The notes beneath the pieces were generated by a model that ran no database searches, had not been told where the DNA came from, and saw only the letters and a list, made by a program, of their open reading frames with translations. From contig CAIQNQ010000255.1 of the NCBI GenBank assembly GCA_903873165.1, positions 1-52,707 of the forward strand: 52,707 nt of DNA, written 5' to 3'. Origin of the DNA: an uncultured Methylococcaceae bacterium. GTDB taxonomy: Bacteria; Pseudomonadota; Gammaproteobacteria; Methylococcales; Methylomonadaceae. The translations under genes were made by a program, and so were the position numbers. Below are positions 18,074 through 27,567 of the stretch, piece after piece. Each line of letters begins with the position of its first letter. Within the stretch, counting starts at the first letter, position 1.

Positions 18074-20944
18074 TTATTCCATAACATCCTGCCAAACCCT
18101 TGTAACCTCTTGGCTTAACTCCGCCACCTCTTCGGCATTAATAAGCACTGTTTCACCCTGTAATACCAGCCGATGGACAGTATCTCGATAGGTACAATAG
18201 GCTTTGGTTAATAACTCCGCTTGTGCTTTAGTAAAGAACCCCGCTTTTTCTAGCTCAGCTAATAAACGCACATTATCGGTATATATTATCAATCCAGGCT
18301 GAAAAGCCGCACTTGCCAACACGCCAAACTGCACCATAAACTCTATATCGACCATGCCGCCCTGGCTGTGTTTTAAATCAAATTGATGCGCTGCTTTTGT
18401 CGCTAAGACCGTGCGCATTTTCTTACGCATGTCTCGGACTTCTGTTTTTAAACTCGATATCTCTCTGGGTAAACTTAGTATATTTGCGCGAATAGCCGTA
18501 AATGCTGTTTTTAAAGCTAAATCTCCGGCTATAAAACGACCACGCACTAAAGCTTGATGCTCCCATGTCCATGCTTCATTTCGTAAATACTGCTCGTAAG
18601 CATGAATTTCACTCACTAATAAACCCGATTCACCATGCGGCCTTATGCGCAAATCCACCTCATAAAGCACACCAGATAATAGTTTTGTATCTAATAATTG
18701 CCGAATTTTTAAGCCTAACCGTCCATAAAACTGGGTACAAGAAATAGGTTTATCACCCGCCGTTAAAGCATTGCCATCGGGGCAATCATAAACAAACACC
18801 AAATCTAAATCAGAACCATAGGCTAATTCGATACCACCTAATTTACCAAAACCTAATACTGCAAACCCTTTATGTTCACAATCACTATCGGGTGGTATGC
18901 CATGCTTATCAACTAACATTAACCACGCACTATCAATTACCTGCGCCACGATGCTTTCGGCAATATAAGTTAGATAATCACTCACGACCATGATCGGAAT
19001 GACATCCATAATATCGGCGGCTGCGACTTTTAAGACATGAATATGTTTAAACTGCCGTAACGTAATCATGATTTGCTCAAGGTCTTGCACCGCAATCGGC
19101 TTTAATAAATCGACTAACTGCGCATCTAAATCAGCTCTTTTAAGCGGCTCATACAAGGCACGGGGATCTAATAATTCATCGAATAATACGGGATACAAGG
19201 CCAAATAATCGCACACCCAAACACTCGCAGAAGCTAACTTTAACAACTGAGCCAAGGCATCCTCGTTTTCAGCTAACAACGCTAAGTACACATTTCTACC
19301 CGCTACCGCTTCAAATAAGGCTAATAAACGTTTTAAGGTAAGATCAGGGTTAGCTACTTTTTGCAAAGCCGTTATTAATGGTGGCATTAAGCGCTCTAAG
19401 GTTTGAGCGCCTTTAGTCGTTAAGTGCCGAATAGCCGGTGCTGATTTAAACTGCTGTATCGCAAATAAACTGGCGGCACTGTCTTTAAAACCATAGACCG
19501 TTAGCTGGGTTTCTAGCTCCACGGTATCTGCTAAGCCGGTCCAAATTTGGACACTTGTTTCATCCTTAATCGTTTGTTTGGATACAGAAAACACTTGCTC
19601 AAAAACAGCTTGCACCGCTTCTCTTACCCTATCTAACTCAGCTTTAAACGTATCCCAATCTTTATAATCTAAGGAATATGCCAGCCGCTGCTGCCCTACT
19701 TCCGTTGTCGGTAAATCATGCGTTTGCTGATCTTGATATTGCTGAATATGATTTTCTACACGACGCAAAAAACAATAAGAGGCCATTAACTGTTCAGCAT
19801 CCGTCTTAGGTAATAAGCCTAATACATTCAACTGATTCAACACTTCTAAAATAGGCCGAATTTGCAGAGACTTATCCGTACCCCCGCGAATTAACTGAAA
19901 AGCTTGGCCAATAAATTCACACTCTCGAATCCCACCTGGCCCTAACTTGATATTGTCTAAGCGATCTTTACGACGTAACTCTTGAGTAATTTGCATCTTT
20001 AATGACCGCAGTTCTGCAAACGCCCCATAATCCAGGTAACGCCGATAGACAAAAGCATTCAACATCGCCATCAGTTGCGCTCCTGCCTTAAAATCACCCG
20101 CCACTTGCCGCGCTTTGATCATGGCATAACGCTCCCATTCTCGCGCTTGGGTTTGATAATAATTCTCCATGCCCTCAAAACTCATAATCACGGGGCCACT
20201 ATCCCCAAACGGCCTTAAACGAATATCGGTGCGAAATACAAAACCATCCACAGTGATTTCATCTAACACCTTGACCAACCGTTGGCAGAGTCGGGTAAAA
20301 AATTCGCTATAGCTGGTGGCTTTTCTATCCGCTAACTCACCATTTTCTGGATAAGCAAAAATCAAATCAATATCAGAAGAATAATTCAGTTCATACGCGC
20401 CCAACTTACCCATACCCAACACGATAATCTGCTGAGGAGACCCGTCTGATAAGAGAGGCGTCCCTCGAAACGCACAGGCTTCTTGATATAAAAAGGCTAG
20501 AGCAAATTGAATACAGGCGTCGGCTAACCACGACAATTCGGCTAAAGTTTCTGCTAATGGCGCCCAACCCGCTAAATCTCGCCAGGCAATTCTGACCATT
20601 TCTTGACGACGAAAATAGCGCAGCTTTTGCATTAAATCAGCTTCGGATATGACCGATAACTGGGCTAATTGTTGTGCATAATGCTTTTGTGAATAGGCCG
20701 TAAATAAGTGCTTGCTAGTCACTAAATCGATGAGTAATTGAGGATACCGAATGCAACTATCAGAGACATATTGACTACCCACCCAAACTTTTATAAAGCT
20801 GGCCGATAGCTCAGGTGATAATGGTAAATTAAGATTTAGTTTGGTGAGTTGCTCATCCCATTGATCTAAAGCGATTATCACAGCGGCTTTTACAGCCTCT
20901 GGTAATCTATCAAGTTCCGATTTAAAGTACGCAGTTGAAGTCAT
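18074..20944 (-). CDS. glnE: Bifunctional glutamine synthetase adenylyltransferase/deadenylylase
   Basis: Adds and removes AMP on glutamine synthetase according to PII signalling. Two nucleotidyltransferase domains are visible. The N-terminal one carries GMGKLGAYELNYSSDIDLIF (about residues 178-197) and the C-terminal one GFGKLGGIELAYGSDLDLVF (about residues 690-710). Each has the GSD/SSD-x-D metal motif and is followed by a helical GlnD-PII-uridylyltransferase-like segment (for example LGPGGIRECEFIGQ and HSQGGMVDIEFMVQ). Length 956 is normal. It stands alone between the accessory island and a hypothetical gene. Confidence 0.97.
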   Translation of the reverse strand: MTSTAYFKSELDRLPEAVKAAVIIALDQWDEQLTKLNLNLPLSPELSASFIKVWVGSQYVSDSCIRYPQLLIDLVTSKHLFTAYSQKHYAQQLAQLSVISEADLMQKLRYFRRQEMVRIAWRDLAGWAPLAETLAELSWLADACIQFALAFLYQEACAFRGTPLLSDGSPQQIIVLGMGKLGAYELNYSSDIDLIFAYPENGELADRKATSYSEFFTRLCQRLVKVLDEITVDGFVFRTDIRLRPFGDSGPVIMSFEGMENYYQTQAREWERYAMIKARQVAGDFKAGAQLMAMLNAFVYRRYLDYGAFAELRSLKMQITQELRRKDRLDNIKLGPGGIRECEFIGQAFQLIRGGTDKSLQIRPILEVLNQLNVLGLLPKTDAEQLMASYCFLRRVENHIQQYQDQQTHDLPTTEVGQQRLAYSLDYKDWDTFKAELDRVREAVQAVFEQVFSVSKQTIKDETSVQIWTGLADTVELETQLTVYGFKDSAASLFAIQQFKSAPAIRHLTTKGAQTLERLMPPLITALQKVANPDLTLKRLLALFEAVAGRNVYLALLAENEDALAQLLKLASASVWVCDYLALYPVLFDELLDPRALYEPLKRADLDAQLVDLLKPIAVQDLEQIMITLRQFKHIHVLKVAAADIMDVIPIMVVSDYLTYIAESIVAQVIDSAWLMLVDKHGIPPDSDCEHKGFAVLGFGKLGGIELAYGSDLDLVFVYDCPDGNALTAGDKPISCTQFYGRLGLKIRQLLDTKLLSGVLYEVDLRIRPHGESGLLVSEIHAYEQYLRNEAWTWEHQALVRGRFIAGDLALKTAFTAIRANILSLPREISSLKTEVRDMRKKMRTVLATKAAHQFDLKHSQGGMVDIEFMVQFGVLASAAFQPGLIIYTDNVRLLAELEKAGFFTKAQAELLTKAYCTYRDTVHRLVLQGETVLINAEEVAELSQEVTRVWQDVME

Positions 20945-21260
20945 ATCAAAGAAAGGCTATTGTTTTAAGCAGCTTGTCAGGTGCTGTGTTCGAGCAACCT
21001 CTTCATTGGGTAGCAGTTTGCGACCTTTGCCTATATGTCCAATTCAAGATCATGAGGTTTAGGGGCTGAAGTAGTGAAGTAAAATATCATGACGCATATT
21101 GTCTATTATTTTATGATTTTTGCGTGAAAAAAGTTTAAAGAGGTAGGTGAACGGTTACCCTGAAGCATCAGAATTTACTTTCAGTGCTTCCAAAGTCTCA
21201 ACATTTTAATTTAGATAGTCTAAACTAGGAGACTACACAACAGATTTTATAGGATCACCC
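20945..21260. other. Intergenic region between glnE and a divergent gene
   Basis: This region carries the divergent promoters. An imperfect GAAGCA...TGCTTC repeat (near 21163-21190) and TAGTCT-AAACTAGG-AGACTA just before the 21261 gene are the only local structures seen. I could not recognise a gene. Confidence 0.4.
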
Positions 21261-21809
21261 ATGGCAGAACCCGGTTCACTTCCACAAGAACTAGAATTAA
21301 TCAGAGATGAAGTAATTGAGCTTGCGGTTGGCCGCGCAGACACTCAACCCAGTGAATTAGAAAAACTGCTTGCCTGGTTGGAAACAGACGGTTGGGAAGT
21401 TCTAATAGAGCCTGTAGATAAAGATACTTATGCCGTGGACACCGCCTATTTAGCCAATTTATATTTTAGTGATCATCATTTAGAAGCGTGGTGGGGCATC
21501 GATGCAACCGCCATTAATGATGCACTAAGACTTAAATTCGCTAGGGAAAGAATAAGCCACGTTTTCGATGATGAGGCGGGTGTGGTCAAGTCAATTTGTG
21601 CGGCTTATTTCGAAAACGACAATGAAGAAGCCGCATTTATCGGCGCTTATTTAGAATTCCAAGACCAAGGCGGCGCAGTACCATACTGGCTAGGGATATT
21701 TAGGGAGTACGAAAACTTCTTAGATAGCATTAAAGAATCAGAAAACTTAGTCCTATTAGAGGACTGCCCTAACCTAACTGACGAAGAACTCATCAAACTT
21801 TGGCGTTAG
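21261..21809 (+). CDS. Conserved-looking acidic hypothetical protein
   Basis: A 182-residue acidic soluble protein with no signal peptide or membrane segment. It begins MAEPGSLPQELELIRDEVIELAVGRAD and contains a Trp-rich stretch (LAWLETDGWEVLIEP ... LEAWWGIDA) and a C-terminal PNLTDEELIKLWR. I do not recognise the family. An ATG preceded by AGGATCACCC and consistent codon use support it as a real gene. It is transcribed alone, divergent from glnE and convergent with the cytochrome b gene. Confidence 0.7.
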   Translation: MAEPGSLPQELELIRDEVIELAVGRADTQPSELEKLLAWLETDGWEVLIEPVDKDTYAVDTAYLANLYFSDHHLEAWWGIDATAINDALRLKFARERISHVFDDEAGVVKSICAAYFENDNEEAAFIGAYLEFQDQGGAVPYWLGIFREYENFLDSIKESENLVLLEDCPNLTDEELIKLWR

Positions 21810-21879
21810 TAAATCTCAGCTTATAACGCTACCGTTAAGCAATTAAACTGACCCTCATCTGCGCGGGATGTTTATGTTT

Positions 21880-22515
21880 TCACTTATCTCTCGCCTTTTT
21901 TCCAGTCAACATTTCCTTAACAAAGTTTTCCTTATACAGCACAGTTGTAGCAAGCACACCCACTAAATGTAAAGCAATCAAAATTAGCATCAAATTGGTA
22001 TATCGTGCATGCAATTCTTTCCAATAATCCTCGCCGACTTCATCCTTCTCTTTTATTAAATATTGTTCAATATCGTCTTGAGCATAAGCGGAGGCAACAG
22101 GATTGATTGATGGCATTTGAACGGCTAATGGCTCCTCACCGCCTTGCACTGCATAAAGTTTTAAACCACTATAACTCAACATAAATAAGGTGATTAACAT
22201 CGCTATCACCATCCAACCACCCAAAGGATTGTGCCCGACATAACGCTTAGTTTTTTTACTAAAGAGACTTTTTACATACCGCTCCACGGCGGAATAGGAG
22301 GTGACAAAATTACTAAACCGAGCATGTCGACTACCCATAAAACCCCACACCACTCTAAAGATGATAAGTCCTAATACTGTGTAACCCGCATAGATATGAA
22401 TTTCATTTTTTTCAGTACGGGTTAAATACGCAGTTATGAAACTCACCACCAAAGACCAGTGAAAAATACGAATTAAAATATCCCAAACCTCTAAATTTTT
22501 CTGATAAATATTCAT
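21880..22515 (-). CDS. Cytochrome b561-type membrane protein
   Basis: A 211-residue di-haem cytochrome b of the b561/Ni-Fe-hydrogenase cytochrome b type. Four hydrophobic helices are seen, with likely haem His residues in RIFHWSLVVSF, NEIHIYAGYTVLG and LIALHLVGVL. An insert of about 50 residues before the last helix is rich in acidic residues. Such proteins pass electrons between quinone and a periplasmic partner, often a small cytochrome c. No partner is adjacent, so the electron acceptor is unknown. Confidence 0.85.
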   Translation of the reverse strand: MNIYQKNLEVWDILIRIFHWSLVVSFITAYLTRTEKNEIHIYAGYTVLGLIIFRVVWGFMGSRHARFSNFVTSYSAVERYVKSLFSKKTKRYVGHNPLGGWMVIAMLITLFMLSYSGLKLYAVQGGEEPLAVQMPSINPVASAYAQDDIEQYLIKEKDEVGEDYWKELHARYTNLMLILIALHLVGVLATTVLYKENFVKEMLTGKKARDK

Positions 22516-23164
22516 CTAACCATCCTATCAATACATTGCTAAGCTAAGCTTTAAAGTTACTATAAAGCTAATGCTGCTATTTAACTGCTTGCTATGCCCT
22601 GATAAACAGTGGGCAAGCATTTATACCTATCAGTTTTCCAGCTTTATTTAAATCTGCAACCGACTCGCCTAAAATATTTTTATTGTGTAATCAGTTTAAT
22701 AACCTCCCCTAGCAGATTGATATATGCCAGACCTGAAGGTATATTACCGAGTAATATACTCGACATTATTAGTTGGCTTAAGGGCTATTAGTGTATTAAT
22801 TTAACGTTACCAGTGCTGTTATTTAGACATAAATAAGGCATCACCTTTAATTACCTTTCAGATATCAATCTTAAGAAAGTTTTTATGAAAAGAGATACCA
22901 CCCATCTCATTACTAATCAGGAAGAATAGAATTGGTATCGAGTTACAAAAACCTTTTGATAAAAATAGTCTCAGTCATTTACCCTTAGACGCTCTTTGTG
23001 AAACCATTAAACTGCAGGCTCTTAACTTACGGGAACACCATAAATGCCCGAATACTGACGTTTAAAGTTACCCCTCCCTAGAAACAAATTTGACAATCAA
23101 GCAATTTAAGATAATTTGTACTCTTCAATAAAAATAATTAAAAACAATAACATGAGGACTGATT
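22516..23164. other. 650-base intergenic region, no convincing gene
   Basis: It holds the cytochrome b promoter at the left and the leader of the 23165 gene at the right. The main structure is the perfect palindrome at 22739-22759. A frame of about 55 codons from just after 22883 to about 23070 (ending HHKCPNTDV) has no usual start codon and may be a gene remnant. Confidence 0.4.
22739..22759. promoter_or_regulatory. Perfect 9-3-9 inverted repeat
   Basis: GTATATTAC-CGA-GTAATATAC. It is symmetrical enough for a dimeric repressor site or a short hairpin, but has no T-run and lies about 220 bases from the nearest start codon. Confidence 0.5.
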
Positions 23165-23551
23165 ATGAAACCAACACATTACCTTTGCCTACTTGGTTTA
23201 ATGCTAATTACCAACAACTCTTGGGCTTATGGCGGGGGTAGCAGTAGCACTAAAGCCTGTGCAAAACCTAAATTCAGTGAATTTGTGCCAGCTGAAAATA
23301 CTGAAGTAGCATCAGGCTCTGCTTTTTCTTTTATCGCTTCGAGTAACACACACCCAGAGAGTATAAAAGTAACGGCTAAAGGCCTAACGACTGCCATTAC
23401 CGTGACACCCCAAAATGCAGGAAGTAGTTTTAAAGTGAGTGGCACACTCCCTGAAGCATTAAAAGGTACTTACGCTAGAATTGCCATTGATGCTTCTGCC
23501 CAAAATAATTGTCCGGGGGCTGGAGGTTGGTTAATAAAAATCGCAGAATGA
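23165..23551 (+). CDS. Small secreted protein of unknown function
   Basis: A 128-residue protein with a clear signal peptide (MKPTHYLCLLGLMLITNNSWA, likely cut before YGGGSS). The mature part has two Cys (KACAKP and QNNCPG) and a beta-rich pattern, as in a small immunoglobulin-like or copper-binding-like fold, but no metal motif can be named. AGGACT lies before the ATG. It is monocistronic between two intergenic regions. Function unknown. Confidence 0.7.
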   Translation: MKPTHYLCLLGLMLITNNSWAYGGGSSSTKACAKPKFSEFVPAENTEVASGSAFSFIASSNTHPESIKVTAKGLTTAITVTPQNAGSSFKVSGTLPEALKGTYARIAIDASAQNNCPGAGGWLIKIAE

Positions 23552-23664
23552 ACCCGCATTGTGCATTACTATTTATGAGTATCTGCATTAAAAACCTAGT
23601 AATTTACTTTGTTTTTAAATACACTATTTAACACTATTGAACCTTAACCCACGAGGAACACATC

Positions 23665-24135
23665 ATGTTAGAAGTAAATCAAGCAGCACCTTTATTCAGC
23701 ACTCCAAACCAGTTAAACGAAGTCGTAAATTTAGCTGATTTTGCTGGCGAAAAAAATGTCGTTTTATATTTTTATCCTAAAGATGACACCCCAGGTTGTA
23801 CTATCGAAGCTAACGATTTTACCCGTTTAGCCGATGAGTTTGCCCAATTAGACACCGTTGTTATTGGCGTCAGTAAAGACACTTGTGAAAGCCATGTCGA
23901 TTTTATTAATAAGTTTGGTTTAAAAGTCATCTTATTAGCCGATACGACAGGTGAACTCTGTGAAAGTTATGGTGTATGGCGAGAAAGAGAAAAAAATGGC
24001 GTCAAAATGATGGCTATTTTCCGCTCTACTTTCATTATCAATAAGGCCGGTGTTTTAGCTGACGTCGAATATGGTGTTAATCATGAGGGTCATGCGGAAG
24101 CCGTGTTAGCAAAAATTAAAGCGTTAACTGTATGA
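23665..24135 (+). CDS. bcp: Thiol peroxidase of the BCP/PrxQ family
   Basis: Reduces hydrogen peroxide and alkyl hydroperoxides using thioredoxin. The peroxidatic Cys is in DDTPGCTIEANDF near residue 46. The resolving Cys found five residues later in E. coli BCP is absent (Asn/Asp there); another Cys in SKDTCESHVDF near residue 80 may serve instead. Length 156 is usual. The stop overlaps the following SDR gene by four bases. Confidence 0.93.
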   Translation: MLEVNQAAPLFSTPNQLNEVVNLADFAGEKNVVLYFYPKDDTPGCTIEANDFTRLADEFAQLDTVVIGVSKDTCESHVDFINKFGLKVILLADTTGELCESYGVWREREKNGVKMMAIFRSTFIINKAGVLADVEYGVNHEGHAEAVLAKIKALTV

Positions 24136-24902
24136 TTCCTGAACAAACTTTAAACTTAACGGGTAAAGTGGCTCTGGTCAGCGGAGCTGGCGTTGGTATC
24201 GGTAAAGCCGTCGCTTTGGCATTAGGTCAAGCAGGCGCTTTTGTCGGAATTCATTACCATTCTAGTAAAGCAGGTGCAGAACAACTGCGTGATGAACTGG
24301 TTTCAAAGGGCATTGGCTGCCTGTTGTTGCCAGCCGACCTTACTCAAGAAGCGGAAGCCAATGCTATTGTTGATCAGCTTGTTAACGAAACCGGCCGACT
24401 CGATATTTTAGTTAACAATGGCGGTGGTCTGGTAAAGCGAGCAAAAATAGAAGATTGCACCCTTGAGAACTGGAATAAATCCCTAGATCTTAATCTAACC
24501 AGTGCCTTTTTAGTAACCAAACAAGCAATCCCCCACTTACGTGCAACTGGCTCAGGTCGCATCATTAATATCTTGTCACTTTCTGTGCAAACAGGCGGTG
24601 CAAATGGCGGGGGATCTTATGCGGCGGCGAAAGGCGGGCTGATGGTTTTTACCCACACCTTAGCTAAAGAACTTGCTCCACACGTAAGAACCAATTCTGT
24701 CATGCCGGGCACGGTCGAAACACAGCATCATGAAATACATTCGACTGAAGAAATGATGGAAAATTACCGTAAACAAACCCCTTTAGGGCGTAATACTTAT
24801 GCCGAAGAAGTCGCTAGTTCTGTGCTGTTTCTTGCCAGTGATATGTCATCACATATCACTGGCGCATTAATTGATATTAGTGGCGGGCGTTTTTTGCGTT
24901 AG
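24132..24902 (+). CDS. Short-chain dehydrogenase/reductase
   Basis: A 256-residue classical SDR. The cofactor site is VSGAGVGIGKAVAL, the structural motif NNGGG replaces NNAG, and the catalytic Ser and Tyr-x-x-x-Lys are in ILSLSV and SYAAAKGG. It resembles 3-oxoacyl-ACP reductases (FabG-like) but the substrate cannot be told. It overlaps bcp, so the two are co-translated. No partner gene points to a pathway. Confidence 0.88.
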   Translation: MIPEQTLNLTGKVALVSGAGVGIGKAVALALGQAGAFVGIHYHSSKAGAEQLRDELVSKGIGCLLLPADLTQEAEANAIVDQLVNETGRLDILVNNGGGLVKRAKIEDCTLENWNKSLDLNLTSAFLVTKQAIPHLRATGSGRIINILSLSVQTGGANGGGSYAAAKGGLMVFTHTLAKELAPHVRTNSVMPGTVETQHHEIHSTEEMMENYRKQTPLGRNTYAEEVASSVLFLASDMSSHITGALIDISGGRFLR

Positions 24903-24962
24903 TCCACAGTCTGTCTATTAAATCATCCGCTCAGTTATTATATTAAATAATTCCGTCCTAAT

Positions 24963-24992
24963 CTCCGGTGCATGACTCAAATTGCACCGGAG
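24963..24992. terminator. Strong hairpin after the SDR gene
   Basis: A perfect 10-bp stem CTCCGGTGCA/TGCACCGGAG with a 10-base loop, 60 bases after the SDR stop. There is no T-run, so it may be a transcript-end stabiliser or rho-dependent end and not a classic terminator. Confidence 0.5.
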
Positions 24993-25160
24993 GTTGCTTC
25001 AATTAAGTATGGCAACTGCCTGCCACTACTTTCCAATAGACAATGTACTAATTCATTCGGTAGTTTTCTAATAAAACGGGTAAAATAAGCCCATTAAAAC
25101 CTTAATCATCGACAAATACACGTCAAGTTTTTTCCTTTATCAATCAATATTGAGTAAAAA

Positions 25161-27044
25161 ATGTCATCTAGCTCAAAAAATCAATCCAAAGAACAATTAA
25201 CCAAGCTGGCATTAGGCGCGATAGGCGTTGTTTTTGGTGACATCGGTACCAGTCCTCTCTACGCATTAAAAGAAGTATTTTTAAGTGGACTCACTATTGA
25301 CGAACCCCATGTACTAGGCGCTTTATCGTTAGTTTTTTGGACAATCACCCTCGTGGTCACTATCAAATACGCTATCTTCATTATGCGTGCAGATAACAAG
25401 GGCGAAGGCGGCATCATGGCACTAATCGCCTTAGCCTTACAAGGCTCCAAAGATAATCCCGAAAGAATGCGTTTTATTATTACCACGGGTTTAATTGGCG
25501 CCGTCTTATTTTATGGTGACAGCATTATTACCCCAGCCATCTCGGTATTAAGTGCCGTAGAAGGTTTACAAACCATCGCCCCTTCCCTAGAACGCTATGT
25601 GTTACCCATTACTATTACGGTATTAGGCGGCTTGTTTGTCATCCAAGCAAAAGGCTCGGGCAAAATGGGCAAATTATTTGCACCTATTATGTGTGTTTGG
25701 TTTGTACTGCTCGCTATTTTAGGCGTTGTTAATATCATTAAAGTACCCGATGTGTTATTTGCCATTAATCCAATTTACGGCGCACAACTATTGGCAGAAT
25801 CTGGCTGGCATGGCTTCTTAATCATGGGTGCAGTTGTGTTAACCATTACAGGTGCTGAAGCTTTGTACGCTGATATGGGACATTTTGGCCTTAAACCTAT
25901 CCGTTATGCTTGGTTTGGTTTAGTTTTTCCTGCTCTACTACTTAATTATTTTGGCCAAGGCGCCTTGCTTATTAGTAACCCTGAAGCGATTCAAAATCCA
26001 TTCTATTTACTAGCACCTACCTGGGCGCTCTACCCATTGCTGATATTATCAACGCTCGCTACGGTGATCGCCTCACAAGCCGTTATCTCAGGCGCATTTT
26101 CTATGACCCGCCAAGCGATACAACTTGGCTATTGCCCACGCATGACCATATTACACACCTCTGGAGAAGAAATTGGTCAAGTGTATGTGCCTGCCATTAA
26201 TTGGTTGTTAATGGTATCAGTCTTTATTTTGGTACTTAGCTTTAAATCTTCGACCGCACTTGCCTCTGCTTATGGCTTAGCCGTAACCATCACCATGGTA
26301 TCAACGACACTACTTGCATTTATCGTGATTCAAGAGTTATGGAAATGGAATAAATTTAAAAGTATCGCTTTTCTATCCGTCTTTTTAACCATAGACGGTA
26401 CTTTTATTTTTGCCAATAGTTTAAAGATTCATACTGGCGGCTGGTTACCTTTAATGGTAGGTGCCATACTATTTTTGATTTTAACCACCTGGATTAAAGG
26501 CCGCGCCTTACTTTCAAGTTACATGGATGAAAGACGTATGTTATTTGAGGAGTTTGAAGAAAAACAAAAGGATAAATTAGTCAATGTACCAGGTACTGCT
26601 ATTTATTTAACCCGCAGTTTACATGGCGTGCCTCAGGTGATGATGCAAAACCTGTCACATAACCATGTCATACATGAGCATATCATCGTACTATCAATCG
26701 TCACTACTAACGAACCCTTTGTTGAAGAAGAAAAAAGACTTAAAATTCGGGTGTTTGGCAAGAATCAAGGCTTTTATAGGGTCAAACTTTATTATGGCTT
26801 TAAAGAAAGTGCCGATGTGCGTCGCGCTTTAGAATTATGTATTCAAGAAGGTATGGATATTGACCCCAAAGCAACTTCATTTTTCATCGGTAGCGAACAA
26901 ATTTCTTTCCGAAACAAAAGCTCAATGCCAAAATGGCGCAGACCTTTATTTAGATATTTATTTCACAACTCATCCAGCGCTATTGAGTTTTTTAAAATTC
27001 CCGTCAATCAAATTATGGAACTGGGTATTAGGATCGAATTGTAA
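25161..27044 (+). CDS. kup: Kup-type potassium uptake protein
   Basis: Proton-coupled K+ importer of the KUP/HAK/KT family in the inner membrane. The N-terminal GVVFGDIGTSPLYALKEVF signature, twelve hydrophobic segments up to about residue 450 and a soluble C-terminal domain from about residue 480 are seen. Length 627 is normal. The stop overlaps the start of the MEKHLA gene (TAATG), so the two are translationally coupled. Confidence 0.96.
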   Translation: MSSSSKNQSKEQLTKLALGAIGVVFGDIGTSPLYALKEVFLSGLTIDEPHVLGALSLVFWTITLVVTIKYAIFIMRADNKGEGGIMALIALALQGSKDNPERMRFIITTGLIGAVLFYGDSIITPAISVLSAVEGLQTIAPSLERYVLPITITVLGGLFVIQAKGSGKMGKLFAPIMCVWFVLLAILGVVNIIKVPDVLFAINPIYGAQLLAESGWHGFLIMGAVVLTITGAEALYADMGHFGLKPIRYAWFGLVFPALLLNYFGQGALLISNPEAIQNPFYLLAPTWALYPLLILSTLATVIASQAVISGAFSMTRQAIQLGYCPRMTILHTSGEEIGQVYVPAINWLLMVSVFILVLSFKSSTALASAYGLAVTITMVSTTLLAFIVIQELWKWNKFKSIAFLSVFLTIDGTFIFANSLKIHTGGWLPLMVGAILFLILTTWIKGRALLSSYMDERRMLFEEFEEKQKDKLVNVPGTAIYLTRSLHGVPQVMMQNLSHNHVIHEHIIVLSIVTTNEPFVEEEKRLKIRVFGKNQGFYRVKLYYGFKESADVRRALELCIQEGMDIDPKATSFFIGSEQISFRNKSSMPKWRRPLFRYLFHNSSSAIEFFKIPVNQIMELGIRIEL

Positions 27045-27508
27045 TGAACTACCCTAACTCATCGAATCACTTTCAACGCGAACATGCCAAACTCATTAAT
27101 AATAGTTTTAAACACCTATTATTAAGAGATTTAATTGAAAAATCAGTCAGTGATACTGAATTAGCTCGGCAAATATTTCACGCGCCTTTTGCTATTCTTA
27201 GCCACAACGCTGAAAAAGATCCCTTTTTTAATTACGCTAATTTAAAAGCCCTGGAATTATTTGAATTAACCTGGAAAGAGTTTTTGCTTCTCCCTTCCAG
27301 ACTCTCCGCTGAACCCGTCAATCAAGCAGAGCGAGAACGACTACTAGCACTCGTTACTCAAAATGGTTATATCGATAATTATGCAGGTGTCCGTATTTCT
27401 AGTACAGGCAAACGCTTTATGATTAAAAATGCGGTTGTGTGGAATTTAGTTGATAACGGTATTTATAAGGGACAAGCGGCTTGTTTTACAGAATGGGAGC
27501 TTATTTAA
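27044..27508 (+). CDS. MEKHLA-domain protein coupled to kup
   Basis: A 154-residue soluble protein with a MEKHLA domain (PAS-like), seen in FAILSHNAEKDPFFNYANLKALELFELTWKEFLLLPSRLSAEP and RFMIKNAVVWNLVD. The domain is related to PAS folds and is thought to bind small ligands. It is read from the same transcript as kup with a one-base overlap, suggesting it senses a signal relevant to K+ uptake; this is inference. No DNA-binding or kinase domain is attached. Confidence 0.85.
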   Translation: MNYPNSSNHFQREHAKLINNSFKHLLLRDLIEKSVSDTELARQIFHAPFAILSHNAEKDPFFNYANLKALELFELTWKEFLLLPSRLSAEPVNQAERERLLALVTQNGYIDNYAGVRISSTGKRFMIKNAVVWNLVDNGIYKGQAACFTEWELI

Positions 27509-27567
27509 ATATTTCGAAATACCTGCGACAATTTGCCGCACTTCCTATAGACAAACCTATTTATTTA

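Noticed and set aside
22884-23070. About 55-codon open frame ending HHKCPNTDV
   Set aside because: No standard start codon and no recognised family; at most a remnant.
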